DNA from: Diadophis punctatus similis
Lineage: Eukaryota; Chordata; Lepidosauria; Squamata; Dipsadidae
Reading direction: 5' to 3'
Assembly (NCBI GenBank): GCA_023053685.1
Contig: JALIGW010000003.1
Location: forward strand, 42,974,496 to 43,038,495
Length of the DNA: 64,000 nt
The notes under the pieces were generated by a model. That model did not search any database. It was not told the origin of the DNA and saw only the letters and a program-made list of their open reading frames with translations. Below are positions 37,894 to 49,931 of the stretch, one piece after another; positions within the stretch are counted from its first letter, which is position 1, and each line of letters opens with the position of its first letter. The translations under genes were made by a program, and so were the position numbers.

Positions 37894-38400
37894 ATAGATA
37901 GATAGCTTTTTATTGCGGTCGGAGACCCATTTAAAATTCACATAAAAAAGGGAGTAAATTTTACAAATATAGATAGATCATGTGACAGTACACCATCTAC
38001 TACAATCTATATTGTCAATACTAGTGATCCTCTGCCGTAGGGGTTACCCGTCTTTTCCTCCGTTTTTTTCCAGCCACGACTGCAGCAATTTTTTTTGCCA
38101 CCTTTATATGGCAGGTTATATTAGGGTCTATATCCTGGAGTAGGAAATAAAGGCTGAACAGATCCGGTGAACCAGGGAATCTCTGGGAAATAGGGGAGAT
38201 GAATCTTGATCTTATGTCTCGATAGTGGGGGCATACAAATGTAATATGGAGCAGAGATTCCGGGGATCGGCCATCACATGTACAATAGGGGATTTTACTC
38301 CCCCCGAGAGCCTACTGTCGAGGACATTCGAGGGGATCACATTAAATCATACCTTCATAAACATAGCAAGCCTATGTTTGATAGAGGTGCTCAGATAGTA
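37894..38400 (-). mobile_element. Non-LTR retrotransposon 3' end with short (TATC)n tail
   Basis: Minus-strand coding is open from about 38312 to a TAG at 38021-38023: YCTCDGRSPESLLHITFVCP, then HYRDIRSRF and a lysine/arginine-rich KKIAAVVAGKKRRKRR end. The C-x-C...H...C spacing recalls the zinc-knuckle-like C-terminus of LINE polyproteins. Upstream, a 1-base frame break precedes GSRG. The 3' UTR ends CCGCAATAAAAAGC and four TATC units at 37894. Clade not assigned. Confidence 0.65.
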
Positions 38401-38620
38401 CGTTTTAATATCACCACATTTACTTTTTATAAAAGCAAGGGATGCAGCATCTGGATTATATGAAGAAATGAAAGAATTTCTTACCCTCCCAAAGTCTTGG
38501 GTGCAGTCACAAGACTCCCAGAAGTTTCTGTTAAATTCTAGTTTTCAGGGCATTGAAAAAAGAAAAGTATTTTAAACATAGGGAGTATTCAATTAAACCA
38601 TATTTAGTGAAATAGCATTC
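38401..38620. other. 3' intergenic sequence, nothing recognised
   Basis: Short unremarkable AT-rich spacer. Confidence 0.5.
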
Positions 38621-38628
38621 AGTTAATG

Positions 38629-38917
38629 CAGGGGTGTCAATTTCATTAAGAGCCGCATCAGGGTTGTGGTTGACCTCGGGGGGGTCGGGCGTGCATGGCC
38701 AACTGGGTGGGTGTGGCCAACTGGGTGGGCATGGCCAGCTGGACGCCACTCCCCAAACTGTTGGCATGTTCCCTCTTCGCATTGGGTAGACTGGGCCGAA
38801 GCTACGTTGGCCTGATCTTTCCTCTTCGCCCTGGGTAGACCAGGATAGCCCCGCGGGCCAGATCTGACCACATCGCGCGCCAGATCCGGCCCGTGGGCCT
38901 TGAGTTTGACACCCCTG
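38629..38917. mobile_element. hAT-type MITE (GTGTCAA ends)
   Basis: 289 bp with ends CAGGGGTGTCAATTTCAT and TTGAGTTTGACACCCCTG. Flanks AGTTAATG (38621-38628) and AGTTAATC (38918-38925) agree at 7 of 8 positions. The interior has tandem GTGTGGCCAACTGGGTGGG-type units and a GATCCGGCCCGTGGGCC right arm. Longer relative of 3845-3978. Confidence 0.93.
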
Positions 38918-38925
38918 AGTTAATC

Positions 38926-40798
38926 CAATGTAATTATAACTGCATTTAAATTGAATCATATATTATTTCTTCTGCTTTGAAGTGCAGTCCCAACCCAAAC
39001 AAGATATAGCATTTACATGCCATAAAGTGATACTTTAGCTAACTGTTGAACTATATGAATCACATTTTTCCATTTGCCAATTCTCAAGGGATAATGCAGG
39101 GGTTGACAACATCATGCCCTTAGATGTCAAGGTATTCATCACCTCTAAAATACCACTTACAATCTCCTCCCAATAAAGAAAAAAAACTTGTTTAAAAACT
39201 AAAAGTGTGCCCCAAATCATATAAACCTGGCAAATCTCATTCAAATGTGGTGATCTCAGCTGGCAAAACAAACCAAGAATGTGAGAACACTGAAATCTTG
39301 CAAGATCTAATTAGATTTCAATTTTATTGCAGGGTAACAACTTCTATCAATCTTGGGAGTTTTCAGGCTGATATGTGGAGTGGGGTACCCTAGTTATTAG
39401 GAAAGATCACACTTGGATCACACTTGGGTATTGAAAGAATTGGCAACAATGGACCAGATTTCTCTTCCTCTATATATTCTATATGCGTGCTCTCATATGC
39501 ATTTGGTTAAAGCTGCAATAGGCATTTTCTTCTACCATACAAATGTACATGTGCACCCACACAGAGTGATTAAATATATATTCCACTTTGCACATCCTAC
39601 TAAAGGCCAGTTAAATAGATAACTGTTCTTATACAGACAACCTCAAATGCTGTTCAAAATGCCAATGCACACAGAATGACAAATGACACGATGGTAAATA
39701 AATGGTAAATGCAGAATTTATCTAGAAAAAAACCCCCAAACTTTCCCCAAGTCTATTGCTTGTCAGTTGTTTGTCATAATCTCCAAAAATGTCATGTACT
39801 TTGAAAGTAGGAACATAGGATCAATATACAGATGGCAAACTGGAAGGTAATGCTTTAGCATTAAGATCCAAGTTGTACAATGGGAATTTATTCAACAACA
39901 ACGGCTGAATAAAATAAAAGACTTGAAAGCTAGGTTCACAAAACATGTAAACCCTAACCATGGGTTTATATAACAAGTCATGCCCAAAGAATTAAATCAT
40001 TATATACTGCAATGTAAATATGCTATGACAAAGACTTTGTTCCCATAATACTGTTCACTGAACTACAAACTTTTGATCTCCCATTTTAGGTTAATTTATT
40101 GTGTCAATCCAGCCACTGAGATGGAAGGAAGTACTTAGGCCATCGTCTAATCTCCCTGTTTGATCCAGGCTTACTGTGACTTTGATCTCATCAGACATTT
40201 AACTATGTCAGTAAAGGCATTCATGTGTCATGGGGGAACATAGAAAAGGATTAATTAAAAGAGCCAAATAACTCCCTAGAGGAATCAGTTTAGTAGTCCT
40301 AAAGATAACCAATGACACATAGATTTAAACTAGAGTCATCTAGTAAGGTATGTCATGGGAAGTATTGACCATAGTGCTAACTATCCTATTTCTTTCTGAG
40401 AGTCAGACAAATTCCTAAGTACCTTGAGAAAATGGAGCTAATCCAGTTAATATATAGCTGTTTAGGTCTGTAATCCTTATAGTCATACATGGGGAATTGG
40501 GAATCCAAAATTGAGTAGGCACAGATTAGAGGTGTTAAGAGTCTCAAAGCCAATCTGTTTGCATGTCATTTACCCTGATTGTACAACTGCAGATTTTTCC
40601 TTTGTTTTCTCTGGTTTGGGAAGAGAAAAGGAAGAGGAAGGGCAACACAAAGTGGCAACTTCTTAACCTCTTGTCAGTAATTGTGACGATTGTGGCCACT
40701 CAATTCACATCTTACCAGCTCCAATTGTGTGCTGTTGGAGCACATTGGTGAGTCTGTAATGAAGCGGGTGACAGAGGGTTGTTCATGTCACGGGGTCA
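38926..40798. other. 3' intergenic sequence, nothing recognised
   Basis: AT-rich DNA. No exon, repeat or conserved motif that I can support. Confidence 0.5.
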
Positions 40799-40802
40799 GG
40801 AT

Positions 40803-40841
<39 letters not shown>

Positions 40842-40966
40842 TTTTATTTTATTTTATTTTATTTTATTTTATTTTATTTTATTTTATTTTATTTTATTTT
40901 ATTTTATTTTATTTTATTTTATTTTATTTTATTTTATTTTATTTTATTTTATTTTATTTTATTTTA
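40799..40966. repeat. Microsatellite (ATTT)n(ATTTT)n
   Basis: About 45 bp of ATTT followed by about 125 bp of ATTTT, ending exactly at the antisense LINE 3' terminus that begins at 40967. It therefore looks like the expanded poly(A)-like tail of that LINE. Confidence 0.98.
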
Positions 40967-41110
40967 GAGTTCTTATATGCCGCCCTACTCCCTGGGGACT
41001 CAGGGCAGCATACAACATGTCAAGAACCACTAAACAATATAAAAGATTTAATAACAATTTAAAAAAGAATTTATTAAAAAACATACAACAACCATACATA
41101 CATGGGGGAG
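40967..41110 (-). mobile_element. L2/CR1-clade LINE 3' terminus
   Basis: The plus strand reads AGAGTTCTTATATGCCGCCC, then TCCCTGGGGACTCAGGGCAG. This is the inverse of the terminal stem at 890-930 and 57270-57316. Only the last ~140 bp of the LINE remain. Confidence 0.85.
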
Positions 41111-43010
41111 ATCTTTGAAAACCCACTGAAATCAATAGTAGTTTAATTAAACACAACCAAAATATATTCTATTTCAATGTGCTTGTTCTAACTAAAGTTT
41201 AGATCTGGTCAATCGAATTTGTATGTACAAGAATTTCCAGTCCAGAGTACAGTGGATAGCAGGCTGGGACACAGTTCAGAGTTCAGATGCAGCCCCCCCC
41301 CCCCAGGAACTGTAGTGATGTATTTTCCTATCAGGGTGGCCTGAAGCATACTCACTGAAGGCCTGAAGCACCAAAACAGGCCAAGAAAGCAAAGGATTCC
41401 CTGAGGGAATCACTTCTTCCTTAACTCCATCAGCTAGCTTCTTGCAAGCTTGCCTGCCCCAACTTTTAGTCAACTTTTATTCGCAACTGAGCTGGATGTC
41501 ATCCCGATTCACAACCGGTCTTGCAAACAAGATGCAATGTTTTCCACTGATAAATACTGGCTCCCATATCCATCCCTGTACACCCCTGCAAAGCATTTTG
41601 AAAAGGTCCTTTCTTCTGCTCCTGTAATCCTGGTCCTTGTACAGTTGGCGCATCTTGTTATCATTGCAAAAGATTACATACATGTATTCTCAGAAGGACA
41701 CTGAGAGAAAAGCTTTTCTCTGTGAGTCAGGTCTATTAGCATTTTAATTATGTTCTTGCCCCAGGGGGTCTTTTTGTCTCCTGGATGACTGAACACAAAG
41801 GTGCAACATCACAGCGTCCATTTGCAATGCCTGTGTTTGTGTATATGTGTGTGTGTAGAGCGCTGCAAATTGTCCGGCACAATTTTAGGATTACTCCTGC
41901 TCATTCATGAAGGTTAATGTACAGCCCGCCCTCTTCTGCCAGCATTTCAAAATCCTCTTAGCTCAGCAGGGGGTTTCATATTTTGCAAGGCAACACTCGG
42001 AAAGGCTGGTCTCAACTCCAACTGTGCTATTTACATTGCTGAAAACCAGACTCAGAGCAATGAAAATCCATCACAATATGCTCCACAGATACAGCTCAGC
42101 TATAAACGATCCCCAGGGTTTTATCAGAAGATAGCTGTTAGAATACTAGTCCGGAGTGCCAGAAGAGTCAGGTTCAAAATCTTTCTCTCTTGTGAAGCTT
42201 TCTAAATGACTTTGTGTTATTAGTTTTCGTGGCAATTTAAATAAGAGGATTTTCTGGGGAAATAACATTGCAGGACCTGGCTTTAACAGTCAGATACTTA
42301 TTAGGAATTAGACATGGTGCAGCCCCATATTTATCATCTTGAACTCTTGGCAAGAAAGAGTGAAAGAGTCCCAATGCAGAAATCATTTCACCTTCAAAAA
42401 CTCACAGTATCATTTGAGATCATTAACTATTACCAAAGTAGAATGCCCATGTGGGGCACTTGGATGGGGGGGCATGTTGGAGCAAGATCAATGCATGACA
42501 GAGACTGTATCAATTGTAGAGCCTGATCACATGCCAACACAATCTCTGCAGGTTGTGTGCAACTGAGAGCAAAGTAGTCTCAGGGTGTTCAAAACCTCCA
42601 TCCTGGGTCCATTTTGACAAATGGTGTTCTTTTCTGTCCTCCTGCATTTTTTTTTTGGCGAAAACTTGCATTTCAATGAGGCGACGTTAATATGTGTGTA
42701 TTTTCTCTTGTATTGGAACAAAGATAGCCTTTTTGCAGAACACTGGAATTTGGAGTGAAGTATGTGTGGATAGAATAAACTTGGTGACTGGGAAGTTTGA
42801 AGCTAAAAGAGTAAATCCTAATTGGTTGTTGGCTGCAGAATTCAGCTACTGGACAGTGTGCGGCTAAGGCGATGATTGGTTTGAAGGGCTCCATGTGAGC
42901 TCAACACCCAGGATTCACAGGTAATAAGGAAAAAGTGAAATCATGGTTAGCTTTAAAGTGACCCACCTGATGGAATTATTGCAAATTTAATTTAATTTAA
43001 TTTAATTAAA
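41111..43010. other. 3' intergenic sequence with part of a dispersed 40-bp repeat
   Basis: No gene seen. GGCTTTAACAGTCAGATACT at 42278 and the following 20 bases recur at 44166 with one difference. The C10 run at 41290-41304 and a short CA run are simple sequence. Confidence 0.5.
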
Positions 43011-43011
43011 A

Positions 43012-43140
43012 GTTCTTATAGGCCGCCCAATCCCACAGGACTCAGGGTGGCGTACAACATGAATAAGAACAATATACATAATACATAAATTTAAAAAATA
43101 TTTCATAATTAAAAAAAAAACATTCATTCATGGGGGAATG
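43012..43140 (-). mobile_element. L2/CR1-clade LINE 3' terminus
   Basis: Plus strand AGTTCTTATAGGCCGCCCAA, then ACTCAGGGTGGCGTACAACA: the same inverted terminal stem as at 40967, preceded by a short AATTT tail repeat (42990-43010). Confidence 0.8.
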
Positions 43141-43154
43141 AAATGAATGTTTGT

Positions 43155-43330
43155 TTGTGGACTCCTTGATGCTCTCTGAGCTTAGCTGTTTGCTTGCTGA
43201 CATTTCATTACCAGCCTAGGTAGCATTATCAGTACTGTGGTGTTTGCTTCCTGTTTATAAACAATAGCTTGTCATGCCAGTGTTGTTAGTATGTTCGTTG
43301 TTATTGTCAGTTGCTGGTATGGCAGAGTTC
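43155..43330. repeat. Dispersed sauropsid repeat fragment
   Basis: TGGACTCCTTGATGCTCTCT, then GACATTTCATTACCAGCCTA and AGGTAGCATTATCAGTACTG match, by recall, a repeat common in reptile genomes (GACGTTTCATTACC core), possibly Penelope-like. Family not certain. Confidence 0.4.
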
Positions 43331-43399
43331 ATAGAAGCTTTTTCTTTGTAGCAGAAAATTAGAAGAGTCAGCACACTCTTCTCTCTGAAAATATATAAA

Positions 43400-44470
<1,071 letters not shown>

Positions 44471-44471
44471 G

Positions 44472-44503
<32 letters not shown>

Positions 44504-44523
44504 GCTGTTGCTGTTGCTGTTGT
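44471..44523. repeat. Microsatellite (GTT)n with GCT variants
   Basis: About 17 GTT/GTTGCT units. The polyglutamine/polycysteine frames over it are artefacts. Confidence 0.97.
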
Positions 44524-44756
44524 ATCTTATGTCTAAGAGAGCAGCAATCAGCAGCAATCAGCATTAGAAAATCAGGATTAAGAGTGTTACAAAATATTAC
44601 CGACGATCTCCCATCATCAGCCATTGGCATCACTGTCCACAAAACCAATAGTTTCAGGTGTGACTTATCAGGCACTGCAGAATTCTGGTGGAGATTCAAC
44701 AACTATTTTAAATTTAACATTTTATGATAAATTAAAGATGGGAAGGATTTATTTAA

Positions 44757-44930
44757 ACTGGGCCAGAAACTAGGAGATTGTTGATTCTAGTTCTAACTTA
44801 GGCATAAAGGTAGCTGAGTGACTTTGGTCTTTGGTCTAGAATGAAGCCAATGGCAAACCACTTCTGAAAATTTTTGACAAGAAAACTGCAAGGATTTGTC
44901 CACAATGTTGCCAGGAGCCACACAAAAGCA
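44757..44930 (+). repeat. Sauria-type SINE fragment
   Basis: CCAGAAACTAGGAGATTGTT, GCCAATGGCAAACCACTTCT, GACAAGAAAACTGCAAGGAT and TTGTCCACAATGTTGCCAGG: the SINE body and BovB-like tail as at 2645-2875, but closer to the consensus in the tail. Confidence 0.75.
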
Positions 44931-45299
44931 TACACTCACAAAATCCCTATTTGGCAAATCTCTCTTTGGTTAGATTGTCCTAAAATATATAAGAAATGGT
45001 TGAGATAAACATCATATGCATTTTCAGCAGCTTTATTCTTTATGCTTTCTCCCAGTAAATATGGCCTTGCAAGCAGACAAAATTCTGCTTTTTTTGGTCA
45101 TAATTGTACATTTTTTAATTACATTCAAACATACTTGCAAATATATTAAAAAGAGGACAGGTACTTCTTTAAAATATAATAAAAACAATAATACACATTA
45201 GTATATAAACAATAATGAAACAATATACATAAGCAATGCATTTAATACTAGATTTATTATAAGCTCGTAACAGTTATTATAGTTGAGATGTAATGGCAT

Positions 45300-45656
45300 T
45301 TATATTCTGCTAAACAAAGGTGCTTTCCTAGTCTTTTTCCTGGCAAAATTGCGAATCACATCATCAAAATCAATTGTTTTTGCAAGATCAGACTCAATAC
45401 TGAGTCTTGCCAAATCTACCAGTCGCCTCTGTGACATAGTTGATCTTAGATAATTTTTTATCAGTTTTAGGTTGCAGAGGCGACAGTGGCAGGAATTGTT
45501 AACAGAATACGAAGGCAGACACATATATTTGGAAAGAGTCCTTCCAGCTTGTATCTTTTCAAGCAATTCAGTAGCTCCAGTGGACTCAGTTGGTCCTCTC
45601 CAAAATTTGCTTGATGAACAGATGGCAACAGATGCTTGATTCTGATCTCCATACAT
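45300..45656 (-). pseudogene. hAT transposase C-terminal dimerisation domain, degraded
   Basis: Two overlapping minus frames together carry the hAT C-terminal (dimerisation) signature. Frame 45467-45652 has ELLNCLKRYK, then FPNICVCLRILLTIPATVAS. Frame 45300-45656 then picks up LKLIKNYLRSTMSQRRL, LARLSIESDLAKTIDFDDVI and a basic end. The order and residues (LRILLT-P-VASA, then KLIKNYLRSTM) fit ZMYM1/hAT-like transposases by recall. A frame change near 45480 and loss of the N-terminal BED finger and catalytic core make it dead. It could be the relic of a source for the non-autonomous elements here, but their ends cannot be tied to it. Confidence 0.75.
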
Positions 45657-45659
45657 TCA

Positions 45660-46970
45660 GCTGGGACAAGCAGTTGTACTTCATTTGCTTGACCATGAGA
45701 ACAGTCCTCTTTACCATGTGGGCAGCTGATAAATCAGGGCCCTTGATTAATGCAAACAACTATTGTTACATTCAAGTGAATGTGAGAATATATGTCCTTC
45801 AGATTTCCTAATGAATCATGCTCAACTTAGAAAATACAGGGTTGGGGAGAGTGTATGCCCTGTCTTCTATTTACTTTCAAGCCCACACATATTCAAGGAA
45901 ATACCTGAGGAAACCTTATACGTGGCAGGAATGAACAGAACGTTCATTCTTTTAGATAGTGGAAATAAAACCTGCAGAGGTTTGATCTGACAAGAGTTTA
46001 GGAAGTGCTGCATGTCAGTTTTATCGCATAGGTCATACCTCTACAGGCATAGCCTGATACAATCTCCTTACTAGCTGCAACTCCTCTCTATGCCTTTCTG
46101 CTCCAGGTTGTCTTGGGAGTAATATTTCTAATTCATTTTCACCATGTGGGCTTATCATGCTATTTCCTGAAGCTTTTTTCTCTATTTGACTCCCACAACT
46201 CCATGATAACCTGTCTTCCTTCTCTATTTACTTTTTGCTATATTTTTCCTTGCAAAAAATATTCTGCCTGAGCTTCTACAGTGGTGGCATTTTCTTTTTA
46301 GACACTGTTGTTTCACTTGGGTTACAATGTATAATAGGCAGTGCACTGAGAAGGAGGAGAAATAATGAAGGCTCTAGAAGTAGGTGCAGCTGTTTCTGGA
46401 GATGTGTAGGAGAAGGAGGGGCAGAACGTGGGGACTGACTCAAAAGAGGAATCAGCCAAGAGTCTCTACATAGCCACAAATGCATCAAGTCCAACCCCTT
46501 TTGAATTCCATTGGCCCTTATCTGGTTCCAAGATAGTGCTATTAGTTGAGTAGTTTCTTTTTCATAGGCATGATTAATAATAAATCAGTTTAATTGGAAC
46601 CTCCTGTGTGATCTTCTGATCTTTCATGTCTGACAGGATGGTAAGGTAAGAAGTGTTCAACATTATTCCAAAGTTATAAAGAGGAGATGATGATGGTCCA
46701 AGAAAAAAAATATTTTCAATGGTGGGAATCAGGAGATTTTTCTTACTCCGTGAATGGTACCAGCTCAGAGGGGAACAGAATATTGATTGGGTGAAGTTTT
46801 TTTTAATATATGTGGCCTGCAAGATTTCAGAATGAATAGTCAACTAAAATAAGGGATAATGTGTTTATGCTGTGAGAAATTCTTGGAAGGAAAAAAGAAG
46901 ATTGGAAAAATAACCAAGATTTCAGCGTTTTCAAGCACAAATTTGTAAACACCAGTTTTCTTCTTTGTTC
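45660..46970. other. 3' intergenic sequence, nothing firm
   Basis: Chance frames at 45763-45990, 46235-46438 and 46574-46843. No domain. Ends in the pyrimidine-rich tract TTTTCTTCTTTGTTCATAG just before the exon-like segment at 46975. Confidence 0.45.
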
Positions 46971-46974
46971 ATAG

Positions 46975-47073
46975 ATCCCATACTTTTTTAGAGAGCACGA
47001 GATAGCTGAATTTTTGGTTCACAGCAGGAAGGATGGATCTTTGCTTCTTATATCTGATTGGCTTCAAAATAAG
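46975..47073 (+). other. Exon-like 33-codon segment, gene unknown
   Basis: 99 bp flanked by a good acceptor (TTTTCTTCTTTGTTCATAG) and a consensus donor (AAATAAG/GTAAGCA). Only one of the three frames is open throughout. It reads IPYFFREHEIAEFLVHSR, KDGSLLLISDWLQNK, with phase 0 at both ends. I do not recognise the protein. In mammals the neighbours downstream of GRM4 are MLN, LEMD2 and IP6K3, but this segment resembles none of them as I recall them. Chance cannot be excluded for 99 bp. Confidence 0.3.
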
Positions 47074-47365
47074 GTAAGCATCTTTAGGGGGGGGGGAAAC
47101 AGAGCTAATTTTATTTCCAATATTATCCTACCAATTTACTTACCCTATTTTTATTAACATTCTTTTAATGCTTTCTGTCCCATAGTCCTTGGGGGCTGAA
47201 GTAGCCGTGGGGATCTGGTTGTTGTGACAAACTGCCAGGAGAGGAAACAAAACGAAGAAGATATTATTTTGCTTTTCATTCTTCAATGTTTGTATTGTCA
47301 ATAGCCCTTGGAAAAACTGTAATTTTCAGGGGCTTCTTCATCTTGGCCTGAAATATATTTACATA
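47074..47365. other. 3' intergenic sequence or possible intron
   Basis: If the preceding segment is an exon this is intron. Contains a G9 run and otherwise nothing recognised. Confidence 0.4.
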
Positions 47366-47373
47366 GTATAGAG

Positions 47374-47692
47374 CAGGCTGCAGGGGTGAAATCCTCCCAG
47401 TTCGCTCTTACCTGTCGGTCGCCACAGAGCCTTTGGAACTGGTGGCGTTCGAGCGTGGGGCTGCCCCCGCCCGCTTCCCCCGCCTGCCTGGATGCCGCCA
47501 TTTGAGTTCTTTTGCCCTCTGTGCATGCGCAAAGCGTTCTGCTTTGCGCATGGTAAGAGCAAACCGGGAGGATTTCACCCCTGGAGCAGGGGTCTCCAAC
47601 CTTGGCAACTTGTGGACTTCAAGCTTTGCTGGTGAGGAATTCTGGGAGTTGAAGTCCACAAGTCTTAAAGTTGCCAAGGTTGGAGACCCCTG
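47374..47692. mobile_element. Palindromic hAT-type MITE interrupted by another MITE
   Basis: Outer element: right part CAGGGGTCTCCAACCTTGGC through AAGGTTGGAGACCCCTG at 47587-47692, and a CAGG stub at 47374. Perfect 8-bp duplication GTATAGAG at 47366-47373 and 47693-47700. The insertion of 47381-47583 separates the first few bases from the rest. Same family as 3987-4091 and 8344-8421. Confidence 0.9.
47381..47583. mobile_element. hAT-type MITE nested in another MITE
   Basis: 203 bp with near-perfect inverted ends CAGGGGTGAAATCCTCCCAG and GGGAGGATTTCACCCCTG. Flanks GAGCAGGC(TG) and GAGCAGGG suggest an 8-bp duplication with 2 extra bases on the left. GC-rich interior with GTGCATGCGCAAAGCG. Related to 19088-19376. 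Confidence 0.88.
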
Positions 47693-47700
47693 GTATAGAG

Positions 47701-48390
47701 GCATCAGAGAATGAGAAAAGGAAATTGCCTTTTCTTTTCCTACACCTTGAAAGCACAGGTATGCTATAGCAAACTCAGTAAGAAAGGCAAGAAAGGAAGA
47801 GAAGAATTAAAAGAATCATAAGAGAAATACGAGATTTGTGGACCATCTGGTCCACAACAAGGGAATGTTTTTATTAAAATGAAAACAAGAGAGAATTTGA
47901 GAGTTGTAGAGTTTGCTTCTCATTTCAGATGAATCCTATGTCTTGATTGCGTAGTTATGATTTAGCATCTTTTAGAAGCGCAATAATTGTCTTACCATGC
48001 TATATGAACTGAGTCATCTTGTTCAACCTTAATATGATTTTGTTTGGGCACAACATATGCGAAAACAACAATTGTTAATTTGAATTTATGACTTAGAACA
48101 CACATTCTCAAATTTTGCAGTTCCTTAGAAAGATAGATAAATTGGTGTGACTCTCATCCATGAATTAAACAATTTCATTGAAGAGAGGGTAGGGAATGAA
48201 CTCAATATATCACTTAGAGACTAACAAAAGTAAGTCTCATAATGCTTTCTTAATTTAGGATTACGTTTTATCAGCACTATGATAGATTAGTCATTTTTAG
48301 CTTCTCTCTTACTGTCCAACAAAATGTTTTCCATTTTGAAAGGCTAGAAATTTAAAATAACAGTTAAAAATGCCAAACATCATGGACTAA
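47701..48390. other. 3' intergenic sequence, nothing recognised
   Basis: AT-rich spacer without supported features. Confidence 0.5.

Positions 48391-48393
<3 letters not shown>

Positions 48394-48451
<58 letters not shown>
48394..48451. repeat. Microsatellite (CA)n
   Basis: About 29 CA units ending at the first base of the LTR-like element at 48452. Confidence 0.98.
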
Positions 48452-48453
<2 letters not shown>

Positions 48454-49099
48454 TTCTGTCCCCACGGGTATGCCCCCCAAAATAAGATGCACGGGAAGGA
48501 ATTGGGAACAATACTCTTTTACTTTCAATAAAGTCTTAGCAAGAGTTGAATCTTTTCAAAAGAATATCAGGTAATTAAGGAGTCATTTACAAAGTCTTCT
48601 CAGTAGATGGCTAGAGTCCAGAAAGCAATCAATTAGCATTATCTCAACTCACGTAGGTTTGGCGGAAATCCAAATCTCATTAACACAGGAAAAATGTTCA
48701 CTTTTTATAATCCGAGCCGCAGACACAAGAGCAAAATGCTGGAACCACAGAACGGGGTTGTTCTCTGCAACGAAGCCCCTGGTGACAGACCCTTAAATAC
48801 CCTCAGGGCGTGGTTAAGCCCTGCAGTACTACTCACGAGGAAGCCTCCTCCTGATTAGCCACTCATGTCTCTTTGAGAACCTGCGTGCTCTGGCATCAAG
48901 AAGAGGCTCCTCCTCTTCTCCTGAGTCACTAGTCTCAGGAAATGCATCAGGCTCTAATTGTTCACCAGCCTCTGACCCCATGTCCTCTTCACTCTCCGTC
49001 TCTGGTGCCAAGAACACCGGTCTTCTGTACTGCACCCTCACTACCTCTGAATCCTCGGGATCGGCTGCTAATTGCACTGGACTCGACCTGGCAACAACA
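48452..49099 (-). mobile_element. Solo-LTR-like element, copy 1
   Basis: 648 bp beginning TGTTCTGTCCCCACGG and ending GGCAACAACA (TG...CA termini), about 90% like 54052-54720 by eye. A TATTTAAGGGTCTGTC TATA-like box on the minus strand (plus 48790-48807) sets the orientation. No internal retroviral or Gypsy genes lie nearby. A minus frame (48829-49128) runs through the U3-like part (SGEEEEPLLDARARRF) and may be accidental. The Ty3/Gypsy-type label is a guess. Confidence 0.75.
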
Positions 49100-49128
49100 A
49101 CAACAACAACAACAACACACACACACAA
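49091..49128. repeat. Microsatellite (CAA)n(CA)n
   Basis: Eight CAA units then six CA units, continuing from the LTR-like end; the other side of the element is also a CA array. Confidence 0.95.
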
Positions 49129-49129
49129 T

Positions 49130-49923
49130 TTCTACAGTCCCTTCAGACTATAGAAATATTATTATATGCCATGCTGTAAATCACCAGCTGGAGACAAACC
49201 ATTTGCCAAACACAGTCGGTGATGGATAGGACAGACAGCAGATCCATGGCTTACCTCTCCCCCAAAACGTGATGTGGGCTTTGATACCTGGTTTGTCTGA
49301 GCAGAGCAACTGTACATCTGCAGAGAATAGCTTTTGACAACTGCCTGCATAATCCTGATTGTGCTTGCAACTTTGTGATATGCTGTGTTCCACACTCTGA
49401 GAAATATGGAACCTCAGTAAATCTAACCACACAGTCCTTGAGATTTAAAGATGGAAATGTAACTATAGAGAACTAAAAGAGATGACCTTGGAGAGAGAGC
49501 AATTAGCCAAACATGCTTTAAGTTACAATGACTCAGTGCATTCTTTCATTGGCCTGTCTCTCTTTCAGGTGACCTATTGTTTCTAATTTGCATTTTGCCT
49601 TTGAGAACTCCTGCATCTACTGTTCCTGGTGCCTTGGACTTCCTATAGGAGTTAATAGGCTATTCAGCTCCTCTTCAAAGAACAGCTATATTTGGCAAAG
49701 GCTGCCTACAAGTGGGCAGTAGACACACAAATGAAAGGGTACCAAGCCTGGATTTGATGAGGCTTTCAATTAAGTTTTTGTTTTCAGCCTGATCCTCCAA
49801 AAGCTGAACTGAAACTCTATTGACTTCTTACCAAATTAATGTAATGACATTTGTTTAAAATGACCTGCATCAATGAATATTCATCCAGATTTCCATCGAT
49901 CACTATTTATGCTTGAGGAACAT
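49130..49923. other. 3' intergenic sequence, nothing recognised
   Basis: Chance frames only (49162-49432). No repeat boundary found. Confidence 0.5.
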
Positions 49924-49931
49924 CTTATAAT

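Noticed and set aside
39096..39110. CAGGGGTTGACAAC sequence as another hAT-type end
   Set aside because: No inverted partner or 8-bp duplication found nearby.
48829..49128. Reverse open frame of 99 codons with acidic region
   Set aside because: It coincides with the LTR-like element and extends into the (CAA)n/(CA)n array; the homologous region of copy 2 does not maintain a comparable listed frame.
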